Of a stretch of DNA of 55,771 nt, positions 28,238 through 37,711 are shown one piece after another (within the stretch, counting starts at the first letter, position 1; each line of letters begins with the position of its first letter). The stretch is from Candidatus Calditenuaceae archaeon. GTDB lineage: Archaea > Thermoproteota > Nitrososphaeria_A > Caldarchaeales > Calditenuaceae. The stretch is taken from assembly GCA_025058225.1 (NCBI GenBank), contig JANXEE010000030.1:1-55771 (forward strand), written 5' to 3'. Under the pieces are notes generated by a model. It made no database searches. It worked only from the letters and a program-made list of their open reading frames with translations, and was not told the origin of the DNA. The position numbers were made by a program, and so were the translations under genes.

Positions 28238-29560
28238 GTGGAGAGGACCGATCGCTACTGGGTCAGGGACACAGACCTTGCCTCTGACGGGATGAAGAGG
28301 ATCGCGTGGGCAGAACAGCGGATGCCGGTCGTCGGAGCCATCAGGAGGAGGTTCGAAAGGGAGAGGCCGCTGAAGGGGGTGCGGGTCGCGGCGTGCCTCC
28401 ACGTCACCAAGGAGACTGCTGCGCTGGTTAGGACTTTGGTTTCCGGCGGGGCTGAGGTCTCCCTCTGTGCCTCGAACCCCCTCAGCACTCAGGACGACGT
28501 GGCCGCGGCGTTAGTCGAGGAAGGGGTCTCCGTGTACGCATACAGGGGCATGAGCGAGTCCGAGTACTACGAATGCATAGGTAGGGCCCTCTCGATAAGG
28601 CCGGAGATCACCGTTGACGATGGTGCTGACCTGACCGTCACGGTTCACAAGCTGGCCCACCGCGTCCAGAGCCCCGAGCTGAGTCACGTTCTAACCGGGA
28701 TGGGTGATGTGCAGCTCGCTCCCGAGGACATCAGGGGCGGAACCGAGGAGACGACGACCGGTGTCACGAGGTTAAGGGCGCTGGAGAGGGAAGGGAGACT
28801 CCTCTACCCGATAATCGCGGTCAACGACAGCCCCACCAAGTCGCTCTTCGACAACCCGCTCGGAACTGGTCAGTCCACGATCGACGCCATCATGAGGTCG
28901 ACGGGGGTGCTCCTCGCGGGTAAGAGGTTCGTGGTGTTCGGTTACGGCAGAGTCGGTTCCGGCATAGCGGCCAGGGCTAGGGGTATGGGAGCGGAGGTGA
29001 TCGTCGTCGAGGTGAACCCTGTGAGGGCGCTGATGGCCGCGATGGAAGGGTACAGGGTGATGGGTTCAAAGGACGCCGCGAAGACAGGCGACATCTTCGT
29101 GACGGCCACCGGTAACATCGGCGTGATCAGGAGGGAGCACATGGAGCTGATGAAGGACGGAGCCATTCTCGCCAACGCCGGTCACTACGACGTCGAGGTC
29201 TCGCTCGGAGACCTCAGGTCTCTCGCTGAGAGTGTGGAGGAGATATCCCCCAGCGTGGAGAGGTTCAGGACTAAAGACGGTCGCAACATCTATCTGCTCG
29301 CGAAGGGCAGGCTCGTTAACCTCGTGGCCGCTGAGGGGCACCCCTCAGAGGTGATGGACCTCAGCTTCTCCCTTCAGGCGCTTTCCGTTGAGCTGCTCGC
29401 GAGGGAGAGAGAACGACTTCCGTCGAGGGTGTTGGACGTGCCTCCGGAGGTGGATCGCGCGGTTGCCGAGCTGAAGCTGGATTCGATGGGCATAACGATA
29501 GACGAGATGACGGAGGAGCAACTGAGGTACGTCAACGAGTGGAAGCTCGGCACGTCATGA
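28238..29560 (+). CDS. ahcY: S-adenosylhomocysteine hydrolase
   Basis: ACLHVTKETAALVRTL, VNDSPTKSLFDN, VVFGYGRVGSGIAARARGMGA, EGHPSEVMDLSFSLQALS. Confidence 0.95.
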   Translation: MERTDRYWVRDTDLASDGMKRIAWAEQRMPVVGAIRRRFERERPLKGVRVAACLHVTKETAALVRTLVSGGAEVSLCASNPLSTQDDVAAALVEEGVSVYAYRGMSESEYYECIGRALSIRPEITVDDGADLTVTVHKLAHRVQSPELSHVLTGMGDVQLAPEDIRGGTEETTTGVTRLRALEREGRLLYPIIAVNDSPTKSLFDNPLGTGQSTIDAIMRSTGVLLAGKRFVVFGYGRVGSGIAARARGMGAEVIVVEVNPVRALMAAMEGYRVMGSKDAAKTGDIFVTATGNIGVIRREHMELMKDGAILANAGHYDVEVSLGDLRSLAESVEEISPSVERFRTKDGRNIYLLAKGRLVNLVAAEGHPSEVMDLSFSLQALSVELLARERERLPSRVLDVPPEVDRAVAELKLDSMGITIDEMTEEQLRYVNEWKLGTS

Positions 29561-29575
29561 GTCCAACAGCTCTAC

Positions 29576-30304
29576 TCAGGTCTTCTTCCTCCTCCCGGTT
29601 CTCTTAGCTGCGATGAGTCCGATCTTCTGGCCGGGTGGTGCGGTCCTCTTGACAGGCTCCGGCCTGCTCAGCTTCCCTCCCGAACCGCCTCCGAACGGGT
29701 GCTTGACCGGCTGCATCGCGACGCCCCTGACTCTGGGCCACGTCCCGAGCCTGTGCCTCGCCCGCATCCAGTGGAACTTCTTACCTGCCTTGAGGAAGGG
29801 CTTATCGGGCCTGCCCGATCCTGCGACGACGCCGACGATCGCGAAGCACCTGCTGTCCAGCTCCTTCATCTTCTTCGAGGGCAACCTGACTATCGATCTA
29901 TCGCCTGCGTGCGATACCACTTCAGCGTAAGAGCCAGAACCCCGGACGAGCTTGCCGCCGTCACCGGGCCTGAGCTCAACGCACGAGACCGATTGCCCCT
30001 CCGGAACCGTTCCTATCGGGACGATGTTCCCAGTGGTGGGTTTAGCCCTCAGACCGGCCTCGATGACCTGACCGACGTGAAGGCCCATCACCGCTGGCAC
30101 AAAGAAGGTCTGACCGTTCAACTCTATCTCCGCAACCGGATAACCTCTCCCGGCGTCGTGGTGCAGCTCGACGACCCTGCCCCTGACGACGTCAGCACCG
30201 GTGAAGAGATGGCTCGGATAGCCTAGGGCGAATCTCCTCTGGATGCTGGCCACGTACACCGGCGACCCCAGTCCTATCCGCTGGGCCCTGGTCCGCTTGG
30301 GCAA
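29576..30304 (-). CDS. rpl2: Ribosomal protein L2
   Basis: RVRGVAMQPVKHPFGGGSGGKLSRPEPVKRTAPPGQKIGLIAAKRTGRRK. Confidence 0.97.
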   Translation of the reverse strand: MPKRTRAQRIGLGSPVYVASIQRRFALGYPSHLFTGADVVRGRVVELHHDAGRGYPVAEIELNGQTFFVPAVMGLHVGQVIEAGLRAKPTTGNIVPIGTVPEGQSVSCVELRPGDGGKLVRGSGSYAEVVSHAGDRSIVRLPSKKMKELDSRCFAIVGVVAGSGRPDKPFLKAGKKFHWMRARHRLGTWPRVRGVAMQPVKHPFGGGSGGKLSRPEPVKRTAPPGQKIGLIAAKRTGRRKKT

Positions 30305-30565
30305 CTAGATCACCCCCAACCTAGTCGCGATCTCCGACGCCTTGTACTCGGGCTTCAACCTCACGAAGGCCTTCTTCTCGCCGTAGGGCGTGATCAACGT
30401 GTTGACCCTCTCCACCTTGACCCCGTAGAGCCGCTCGACGGCCCTCTTCACGTCGGACTTGCTGGACTCGATTCTGACTATGAACGTCAGCTTGTTCTCC
30501 CTCTCGATGAGGTAGACGGCGTCCTGTGTCGTCACGACGGAGATTATCACGTCGTCAGGGTTCAT
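30305..30565 (-). CDS. rpl23: Ribosomal protein L23
   Basis: [62 protein letters not shown]. Confidence 0.95.
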   Translation of the reverse strand: MNPDDVIISVVTTQDAVYLIERENKLTFIVRIESSKSDVKRAVERLYGVKVERVNTLITPYGEKKAFVRLKPEYKASEIATRLGVI

Positions 30566-31382
30566 GCCTCCCGAACCTCCTCTCGAGCTCCGAGAGCGCT
30601 GAGACCGTGAAGACCGTCAGCCTGCCCGGATGTCCTCCGGGTGCGAGGTGAAGGACGCTCAGGTCCTTCGCGAGTACCACGGCCGTTCCCGGAACGTTTC
30701 GGGCAGCCCTCATCACCCCAGCGTCCTTGGCGACGACCACCAGCGGCCCTGCCCTTCCCTTGTAGGACCTCCCCCTCCTCTTGCCCTTCCCGGCCCTGAC
30801 CTTCCTCCTCGAGGCCCTCTCGAGCTCCTCGTTCAACCCCAGGTTTAGCATCAGCCTCCTGAAGTCCGCGCTCTTGGTGATCGACTCGAGACTGTCCTCC
30901 ACCACGATCGGTAGGTCCAGTCCTTCGGGAACCCTGTGGCCCCTCCTCCTCACGCTCTCGGTGTCGGCGGAGAACGCGAGCGCAGCGACCGTCGCGGCCC
31001 TCCTCTCCTTCTCGTTCAGCTCCTTTCGCAGGACCTTCTCGGGCACAGGCGGGTGCGTGGGTCTTCCACCGACCGCTGACGGAACCCAGCCTCCTGCCCT
31101 GCTCTTTCCGGTACCAGACGTCATTATCCTAGAGATCCTCGCGATCCCGAGGCCGACGCCGAGCGACCTGGCGGAGTACTTGGCCGCCGACCCCTTCCAC
31201 GATCCCTTGGGTTGGAGCGAGTGGGTCCTGAGATGAACGAAGGCCCTCCTCACCAGATCCTCCCTGCGGTCCGCGAAGAAGAACCAGGGGAGCACGACCT
31301 CACCCGCTTTCTCACCGTTGACCGAGTAAAGGGGCACCTTCCTGACACCCTCCCTCACGAGGGCCCTCTGGACGACCGTCAC
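30555..31382 (-). CDS. rpl4: Ribosomal protein L4
   Basis: [34 protein letters not shown]; position between L3 and L23. Confidence 0.95.
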   Translation of the reverse strand: MTVVQRALVREGVRKVPLYSVNGEKAGEVVLPWFFFADRREDLVRRAFVHLRTHSLQPKGSWKGSAAKYSARSLGVGLGIARISRIMTSGTGKSRAGGWVPSAVGGRPTHPPVPEKVLRKELNEKERRAATVAALAFSADTESVRRRGHRVPEGLDLPIVVEDSLESITKSADFRRLMLNLGLNEELERASRRKVRAGKGKRRGRSYKGRAGPLVVVAKDAGVMRAARNVPGTAVVLAKDLSVLHLAPGGHPGRLTVFTVSALSELERRFGRHEP

Positions 31383-32389
31383 GCTGCGGTCACCTCCAGA
31401 AGCTGGTCTCTGAAGAGGAAGGACGTTAGCTTGGGCGCTCCGAGCCTGTATGAGGGTGGCTTGGCCGGCTCCCTCAGCACGATCGGCCTCTTCGGAGGCC
31501 CCATCACCGACCCCAGCAACACGACGGCCGGCGACCTCAACACGGTGAAGTGCGGGAACCCGCCCCTCGGGGTCAGGTGTGAACCGTCGGGCAGCACAGC
31601 CATTATCCTCTTGTTGTACTCGGTCCTCTCGTGGAAGCCGTACTGGCCTGCCCTGGGCACGAACCTCGTGACGTAGGTGGGTTTCCTGCCGCCTATCGCG
31701 CCGACGGCCCTCCTCGTCTTCCGCTGCTTCCTCGGGAGCACCTTGATGCCGTGCCTTGCGACGACGCCGGTGAAGCCGTGGCCCTTCGTGACGCCCAGCA
31801 CATCGACGAACTGACCAGCCGAGAAGACAGACTCGACGCCTACCTTCTGGCCCATGAGGTCCTTCAGGAACCCATACGACTCCTCCGGTGACCCTGAAAC
31901 TCCCACCTCAAGGACGAAGGGCCTCTTCTGTTCGAGACCGGCCTCCTTCGGGACCGAGGCCACTATTGCCCTCACCTCTGCGGCCCTCGGGAGGGCCCTC
32001 TCGAACTCCGTCACGTCCCCGGCACCCGACCTTATGCCCCTCAGTCGGTCCAGGAAGGGCGGCAGCTCCCTCGCGAAGACCCTCTGCGCCTCCTGAGGCT
32101 CGCCGCTGGAGTCCTGCACGAGGACCTTGGCCCCTATGACGTAGTTCGGCGGTACCACCACGACGGTCGCCTGACATGCAACCTCCGTGCCCTTGGTCAT
32201 GGAACCCGGTACATCGTCGACGTACCTGACCGTCAGCGACCCTGCCTTGTAGCCGATGAACCCCAGGAGCTTCGGTTTGTCAGACCACCTCGGCCAGTAG
32301 CCCACCGTGGGGATCAGACCCTCAGCCCTCCTCCTCGGCGAGTAGGCCAGCGATCCGTGTCTGGGAGCCGACCACTTCCTGTGACCCAT
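31379..32389 (-). CDS. rpl3: Ribosomal protein L3
   Basis: MGHRKWSAPRHGSLAYSPRRRA; VTKGHGFTGVVARHGIK. Confidence 0.96.
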   Translation of the reverse strand: MGHRKWSAPRHGSLAYSPRRRAEGLIPTVGYWPRWSDKPKLLGFIGYKAGSLTVRYVDDVPGSMTKGTEVACQATVVVVPPNYVIGAKVLVQDSSGEPQEAQRVFARELPPFLDRLRGIRSGAGDVTEFERALPRAAEVRAIVASVPKEAGLEQKRPFVLEVGVSGSPEESYGFLKDLMGQKVGVESVFSAGQFVDVLGVTKGHGFTGVVARHGIKVLPRKQRKTRRAVGAIGGRKPTYVTRFVPRAGQYGFHERTEYNKRIMAVLPDGSHLTPRGGFPHFTVLRSPAVVLLGSVMGPPKRPIVLREPAKPPSYRLGAPKLTSFLFRDQLLEVTAA

Positions 32390-32529
32390 GCGCCGTTCCC
32401 CGTGAGTTACCCGTCGCCTTTTCTTAAACCCGCTCTTCTGGAGACCTCAGACCGCACGTCGGCGGCTTCCTAGGCGGCTGCACGGTCCTTCAGCCGTTAT
32501 ACGCCGAAACCAATATCCCTTACCTGATT

Positions 32530-33033
32530 GTGAATGTTACGGTGACCCAAGCGGTATCGTTCGAGAGGCTCTACTTCACGGACAGGATGAAGAGGGTGCT
32601 GTTCGTGGAGCTGATCGCCTCGACGTCGGTGGTCGTGGTGCTGATGGCCGCGATTAACCGCTTGTCGTTGGAGGGTGCCGTGCTGGGCGCAGCGATCGTA
32701 ACGGCCCTCGCACTGACTTGGTCCCGGTGGGAGACCAAGAGAAGGACCAGGAGGCTGACGCTGGCGACCGTGGTCAGGACGTTCTTCTCGTACCGACGCG
32801 AGCAAAGGCCGCCGACCCTTCCCCTCGGACCGATCCTCTACCCCTACGTCGCACCGGTGAGGGGCTACCTAGTCGAAGCTGCGACGAAGGAGGGTCTAAT
32901 CAGGTACATGGACCACGAACCCCGATCCGAAGGTGAGAGGCTGCTCCTGCTTCTCGACGGCAGAGGCAGGGTGCTGGCGACCTCAAGGGTCAGCGCCGGC
33001 GTCAGGTTGGACCTCCTTTTGAGACTGAGATAG
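32530..33033 (+). CDS. Uncharacterised membrane protein, two TM helices
   Basis: 167-aa ORF with two hydrophobic stretches; convergent overlap with hisA. Confidence 0.6.
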   Translation: MNVTVTQAVSFERLYFTDRMKRVLFVELIASTSVVVVLMAAINRLSLEGAVLGAAIVTALALTWSRWETKRRTRRLTLATVVRTFFSYRREQRPPTLPLGPILYPYVAPVRGYLVEAATKEGLIRYMDHEPRSEGERLLLLLDGRGRVLATSRVSAGVRLDLLLRLR

Positions 33034-33751
33034 CACGCCCGGCCGAGATGAGGCTCACCGGGTGTACCAGGTTCTCGTACAGGACCCTTCCCAGGACCAC
33101 CCCCTTCACGCCGACAGAGGAGAGCGCCCTGACGTGCTCGACGGTGGAGACTCCGCCGCTGACGTAGGTCATATTGAGTTGCTCGGGTCCCAGCTTGCTC
33201 AGCGTCTCGAGGTCCGGGCCCGAGAGCGTTCCGTCCCTGAAGACGGAGGTCGCGAGGACGTTCCTGATCGAGAGGTTCGCCACGAACTCGTAACTCTTGA
33301 GCAGCTCCATCCCTGCAGATGAGCTCCACCCCCTTATCAGGACGCGGCCCAGACGGTCGTAGTCGAGGGCGGCAACGAACCTTTCCGGGGAGTGTTCCGC
33401 GATCAGCGCTGCAACGACGTCAGGCTCCGTGAAGACCAGCGTCCCCAGCACCACCCTCTCGGCGCCGATCGAGAGGACCTCTTCAACGGATTTCCTGTCC
33501 CTCATCCCACCTCCGACCTGGACCCTGACGCCCCTGACCTCCTGAATGAGCCTCTTGATCAGCTCGATGTTGTTGCCCCTGTCCATCGCCCTGTCGAGGT
33601 CGACCAGGTGAATGCCGTCGAAGCCGTAGCCCGCCAGCCTCCTAGCCACCTGCAGCGGGTTTGTCGAGTAAACGATCGCGTTGCTGATCTCGCCCCTCAC
33701 CAGCCTCACGACGTGTCCCCCCAGAATGTCGATAGACGCCCAGACCTCCAT
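33002..33751 (-). CDS. hisA: Phosphoribosylformimino-5-aminoimidazole carboxamide ribotide isomerase
   Basis: IDILGGHVVRLVRGE, IHLVDLDRAMDRGNN, VQVGGGMRDRKSVEEVLSIGAERVVLGT, YVSGGVST. Confidence 0.92.
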   Translation of the reverse strand: MEVWASIDILGGHVVRLVRGEISNAIVYSTNPLQVARRLAGYGFDGIHLVDLDRAMDRGNNIELIKRLIQEVRGVRVQVGGGMRDRKSVEEVLSIGAERVVLGTLVFTEPDVVAALIAEHSPERFVAALDYDRLGRVLIRGWSSSAGMELLKSYEFVANLSIRNVLATSVFRDGTLSGPDLETLSKLGPEQLNMTYVSGGVSTVEHVRALSSVGVKGVVLGRVLYENLVHPVSLISAGRAISVSKGGPT

Positions 33752-33805
33752 TCGCCTGCATCTTGAATCTCCAGTTAATAGTGATCATTCGGGGATTCCT
33801 GCGGG

Positions 33806-34528
33806 ATGGGCCCGAGGGACCTGAAGGCCTGCATACGCGAGATGGTCTGGAGGACGATGGAGGAGAGAGGGGTGACCTCTTTTCCCGTGCCCGTAAGAGG
33901 GAGAATACCGAACTTCAAGGGAGCGGAACGGGCCGCCGCGCTTCTGACCGCAGATCCGGAGTTCGACAGGGCAAGAGTCGTCAAGGTGAACCCCGACTCG
34001 CCTCAGTTCGCAGTCAGGAAGGAGGTCCTCAGAAGTGGGAAGACGCTGGTGATGCCGACTCCGAGGTTGAGGGGAGGTTTCCTGCTGATCGATCCCCGAA
34101 CCTTGCCCAAAGGCGAGCTTGAGCGCGCGGCCACGATAAGGGGTGCCTTCATCTACGGTAAGCCCGTACACCCCAAGGAGCTCCCGAAGGTCGACCTCAT
34201 AGTCTTGGGATCGGTCGCCGTCACTGAGGAGGGGTGGAGGGTCGGGAAGGGCGAGGGATACGCTGAGCTGGAATACGCGATCCTCAGGACGTTCGGCAAG
34301 GTGGATGAAGGCGTCAAAGTCTACACCACGGTCCACGAGCTCCAGATAGTGGACTTCGTTCCCGTCGAGCCCTTCGATGTCCCCGTCGACGCGGTCTTCA
34401 CCGAGAGGAGGGTGATACGATGCCTTCCCAAACCTAAACCCGATCGGGTCTACTGGGAGCTGCTGGAGGAGGAGAAGCTCTCGGAGATACCGCTGCTCAG
34501 GGAGCTCCGCGACGTGAGCCCTCGCTAG
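33806..34528 (+). CDS. 5-formyltetrahydrofolate cyclo-ligase family protein
   Basis: VPVRGRIPNFKGAERAA...LVMPTPRLRGGF, GSVAVTEEGWRVGKGEGYAELEYAIL, TVHELQIVD. Confidence 0.8.
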   Translation: MGPRDLKACIREMVWRTMEERGVTSFPVPVRGRIPNFKGAERAAALLTADPEFDRARVVKVNPDSPQFAVRKEVLRSGKTLVMPTPRLRGGFLLIDPRTLPKGELERAATIRGAFIYGKPVHPKELPKVDLIVLGSVAVTEEGWRVGKGEGYAELEYAILRTFGKVDEGVKVYTTVHELQIVDFVPVEPFDVPVDAVFTERRVIRCLPKPKPDRVYWELLEEEKLSEIPLLRELRDVSPR

Positions 34529-34535
34529 CTACGCC

Positions 34536-35087
34536 TTACCTTCGCACCGAGTTGACCGTCATGAGGGGTCCTCCTTGCTCTGACCTGTCTATCAGGTGAC
34601 CGATGCTCAACGACACCGGGAGCGGGACCGTGAAGAAAGCGATCAGCTCCAGCGGCCTCTCGAGCAACAGGAACCCGTTCAGCCTGTCGATCACAACGAC
34701 CCAGCTCTGGTCACCGAAGGTCGTGGACATCACGTAGAAGCCCATGAGCTGCCATAGCCCGAATATCATCGCGGAGCCTAGAAGCGGGGCTGCTGCGGAG
34801 CCGACACGGCCCGAACAGACTCCCGCCACAACACCGGCTAAAAGAAGTGACAGGAGGGGGTAGACTCCGTGACCCGTCGATATCACGAAACCATATCTTT
34901 CCACGGTGATGCCCTCGCCGGCGAGGGCCGACAGAGGTGCGAGGTGGAAGGTCAGAGACCTGTAGACCTCAGCCACAAGGGCCTGCTGCAGGTTCGCGAA
35001 CGGATAGGACGTGCTCCCCGAGAGAAGGCTTCCCAGACCTACGACCGTGAAGACGAACCCTAATACCCCCCTCAGGATGCCGCTCAC
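34536..35087 (-). CDS. Uncharacterised multi-pass membrane protein
   Basis: Four hydrophobic helices; GTG start 35087, since the upstream part of ORF 34536..35849 is antisense to alaX. Confidence 0.6.
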   Translation of the reverse strand: MSGILRGVLGFVFTVVGLGSLLSGSTSYPFANLQQALVAEVYRSLTFHLAPLSALAGEGITVERYGFVISTGHGVYPLLSLLLAGVVAGVCSGRVGSAAAPLLGSAMIFGLWQLMGFYVMSTTFGDQSWVVVIDRLNGFLLLERPLELIAFFTVPLPVSLSIGHLIDRSEQGGPLMTVNSVRR

Positions 35088-35225
35088 GAGAGACCGCGTG
35101 CCGGTCCGCTCATTAAGCCGTGACAGGACAGTGGCCTGCGATATTCGCGGGGAATTCCGACGGTGAGGCCCTTGAAGTCCCTCCGCCAGAGACAAGTTTA
35201 TCCGTGATCCGTCACGTTTCGGTTC

Positions 35226-35945
35226 GTGAGACAGGGGCGCACGGAGCTCCTCTATCTCTATGACAGTTACCTCAGAGAGTTCGACGCTAACGTCGTCGAG
35301 GTCGTTGAGGGTGGAGTCGTATTGGATGCGACCGCCTTCCACCCCACAGGAGGAGGACTGGTCTTCGACGTAGGAGAGCTCCGGCACGACAGAGGCACGG
35401 CGTACGTGAAGGAGGTGAAGTTCATCGACGACGGTGTGGTTCACGTCTGCGACGGTGAGCTGCCCCAGAGAGGCTTGCAGGTTCACGGGGTAATAGATTG
35501 GGACCGGCGCTACAGGGTCATGAGGGCCCACACGGCGCTCCACGCCCTCTCGTCTGTGGTCGCGAGGGAGACCGGCGCGCTGGTGACAGGGAATCAGGTC
35601 GGACACGAGGGCTGCAGGGTCGACTTCGCGCTGGAGGGCCTGGACAGGGACCTGCTGAGGAGGCTCGTGGACCTGACTAACTCCGTTCTCAAAGAGGGAA
35701 GGGAGGTGAGGGTGAGGTGGATGAGCAGGGAGGAGGCCCTGAAGATACCCGGCATCACCAAGCTCGCCGACAGGCTCCCACCCGAGGTACCGGTGCTGCG
35801 TCTCGTCGAGATAGAGGGCGTAGACCTTCAGGCCGATGGTGGCCCACACGTCGCGAACACGCGCGAATGCGGCGAGATAGAGGTGCTCGGGTTCGAGAGC
35901 AAGGGGAGGAGGAACAAACGGCTCTACTTCAGGGTCGTCCCCTGA
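35226..35945 (+). CDS. alaX: AlaX-type alanyl-tRNA editing protein
   Basis: DATAFHPTGGGLVFDVG, MRAHTALHALSSV, ADGGPHVANTRECGEIEV. Confidence 0.92.
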   Translation: MRQGRTELLYLYDSYLREFDANVVEVVEGGVVLDATAFHPTGGGLVFDVGELRHDRGTAYVKEVKFIDDGVVHVCDGELPQRGLQVHGVIDWDRRYRVMRAHTALHALSSVVARETGALVTGNQVGHEGCRVDFALEGLDRDLLRRLVDLTNSVLKEGREVRVRWMSREEALKIPGITKLADRLPPEVPVLRLVEIEGVDLQADGGPHVANTRECGEIEVLGFESKGRRNKRLYFRVVP

Positions 35946-36771
35946 CGCCGTGCCTGCTCAGCACCAGCCTCGCGAGCCTGTAGTGGGCCTCATCGACCAT
36001 GTTACCTTCGAGCATCGTCGATGATCTCCCCTCGGACCTAGCTGCCTCCATCACGCTCACAACCCTCCTCGCCCACTCGATCTCCTCACCCGTCGGCGAG
36101 AAGGCCTCGTTTATCACCGGCACCTGAGACGGATGAACCGCCAGCTTCCCGTCGAACCCGAGCGCCTTCGCTTCCATCGACTCCTCTCTCAGGCCCTGAA
36201 GGTCGGACACCTTCGCGTAGGGCGTGTCGATCGCCAGGAGGCCGTAGGCCTTGGCAGCGATCGCGATGAGCGACTTCACCACCGTCAGATGACCGCGCGA
36301 CGGAAAGATCGTTTCCATGCTGATCGAATAGTCATACACCCCGAAGGCAAGGCCCTCGATTGACCTCCAGGACCTGGCAATCCCTTCGAGGTTGAGAACA
36401 CCTCTCGCGCTCTCGATCAGCGCTATGACACTGACCTCCGCACCGACCTCCTCTACCACCCTCCTCAACGACTCAACGGTGTATGCGTCGTTGCATTTGG
36501 GAAAAACGATCGCGTCACAACCAGCCTCCAGTGAGGACGTCACGTCGTCCTTGAAGTGGGCCGTGTCCGCAGCGTTCACCCTCACCATCACGCGAGCGTC
36601 CGAGTTGGACTTCAGGTGCCTCACGGCGCTCCTGAGGGCTCTCCTGGCCTCTCCTTTCCTCTCCTCGGGCACGGAGTCCTCCAGATCCAGGATTACCGCG
36701 TCCGCTCCCACGGTGGGTGCCTTGACCACGTACCTCTCCACGTTTGCAGGCACGAAGAGCAGGCTCCTCAC
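35929..36771 (-). CDS. HpcH/HpaI aldolase, citrate lyase beta (CitE)-like
   Basis: RSLLFVPANVERYVVKAPTVGADAVILDLEDSVPEERK; KLAVHPSQVPVINEAFSPT. Confidence 0.93.
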   Translation of the reverse strand: MRSLLFVPANVERYVVKAPTVGADAVILDLEDSVPEERKGEARRALRSAVRHLKSNSDARVMVRVNAADTAHFKDDVTSSLEAGCDAIVFPKCNDAYTVESLRRVVEEVGAEVSVIALIESARGVLNLEGIARSWRSIEGLAFGVYDYSISMETIFPSRGHLTVVKSLIAIAAKAYGLLAIDTPYAKVSDLQGLREESMEAKALGFDGKLAVHPSQVPVINEAFSPTGEEIEWARRVVSVMEAARSEGRSSTMLEGNMVDEAHYRLARLVLSRHGVRGRP

Positions 36772-36826
36772 GACGTTCTAGGTTCAGCATCACCAATTTA
36801 TTCCATCCGCTCTGTCCCCAGACGAG

Positions 36827-37627
36827 ATGGTGAGGGTGTCGTCCTCGCTGGTGAAAGAGAAGGTGAAGGGGTGGCCCAAGCTGGAGGAGGCCTTGGGCAT
36901 GCTTGAGGACGACGACGAGGTCCAGGACATGCTGTTCCTCTGCAACGAGATGGTGGTCAGCAGGCTCTACTACAACGACCACGGGCCAACTCACGCCAGG
37001 ATAGTGGCCGGCTCTGCGCTGGAGATCGCCGACGTTCTGAATGGCGCCGGGGTTAAGTTCTCGACGGTAGGTCGGGACGACCTTACGGAAGAGGACGCGA
37101 GGCTCATCACAATGATAGGGGCCTATCTCCACGACATCGGCAACTTGGTCCACAGGGTGGACCATCACATCACGGGAGTTTACCTCGCGGACAGGCTGTT
37201 GAGGGAGATGCTCCCGAAGATCTATGGAAGGGGAAGGGTAGAGAGAAGGGTCCGTCAGGAGGTGCTTCACTGCGTCCTCTCCCACGACGAGTCCGTGCAG
37301 TCCCTCACCGTCGAATCTGGGATCGTGAAGGTCGCTGACGGTACGGACATGTCCGGTGGAAGGGCAAGGGTACCCTACAGACACGGTAAGTCCGACATAC
37401 ACGCCCTCTCCGCGCTGGCGATAACCTCGGTGGAACTGAGCAGGGGGAGTCAGAGGCCTCTGCAGATCGACGTCAACATGGTCAACGAGGCGGGCGTCTT
37501 TCAGGTCGAGGAGGTGCTTGCCAAGAAGATCGCCACATCAGGCATAGAGGACCTGATATCAGTCAGGTTGTTGAAGTCCGGGCAGCCCTTCAAGGTTGTC
37601 ACCGATTTCAGGAGACGGTCAGTTTAG
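36827..37627 (+). CDS. HD-domain metal-dependent phosphohydrolase
   Basis: DHGPTHARIVAGSA, MIGAYLHDIGNLVHRVDHHITGV. Confidence 0.9.
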   Translation: MVRVSSSLVKEKVKGWPKLEEALGMLEDDDEVQDMLFLCNEMVVSRLYYNDHGPTHARIVAGSALEIADVLNGAGVKFSTVGRDDLTEEDARLITMIGAYLHDIGNLVHRVDHHITGVYLADRLLREMLPKIYGRGRVERRVRQEVLHCVLSHDESVQSLTVESGIVKVADGTDMSGGRARVPYRHGKSDIHALSALAITSVELSRGSQRPLQIDVNMVNEAGVFQVEEVLAKKIATSGIEDLISVRLLKSGQPFKVVTDFRRRSV

Positions 37628-37711
37628 CGCGATCCGCATCAGAGGCTGAACCTAACCCGGTTAACGAACGTTCATAGAGCGGCCGGCCGTATTATACATG
37701 GGTGATGATCG

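Noticed and set aside
35088-35849. N-terminal extension of the minus ORF 34536-35849
   Set aside because: Antisense to alaX; hydrophobic protein starts naturally at GTG 35087.
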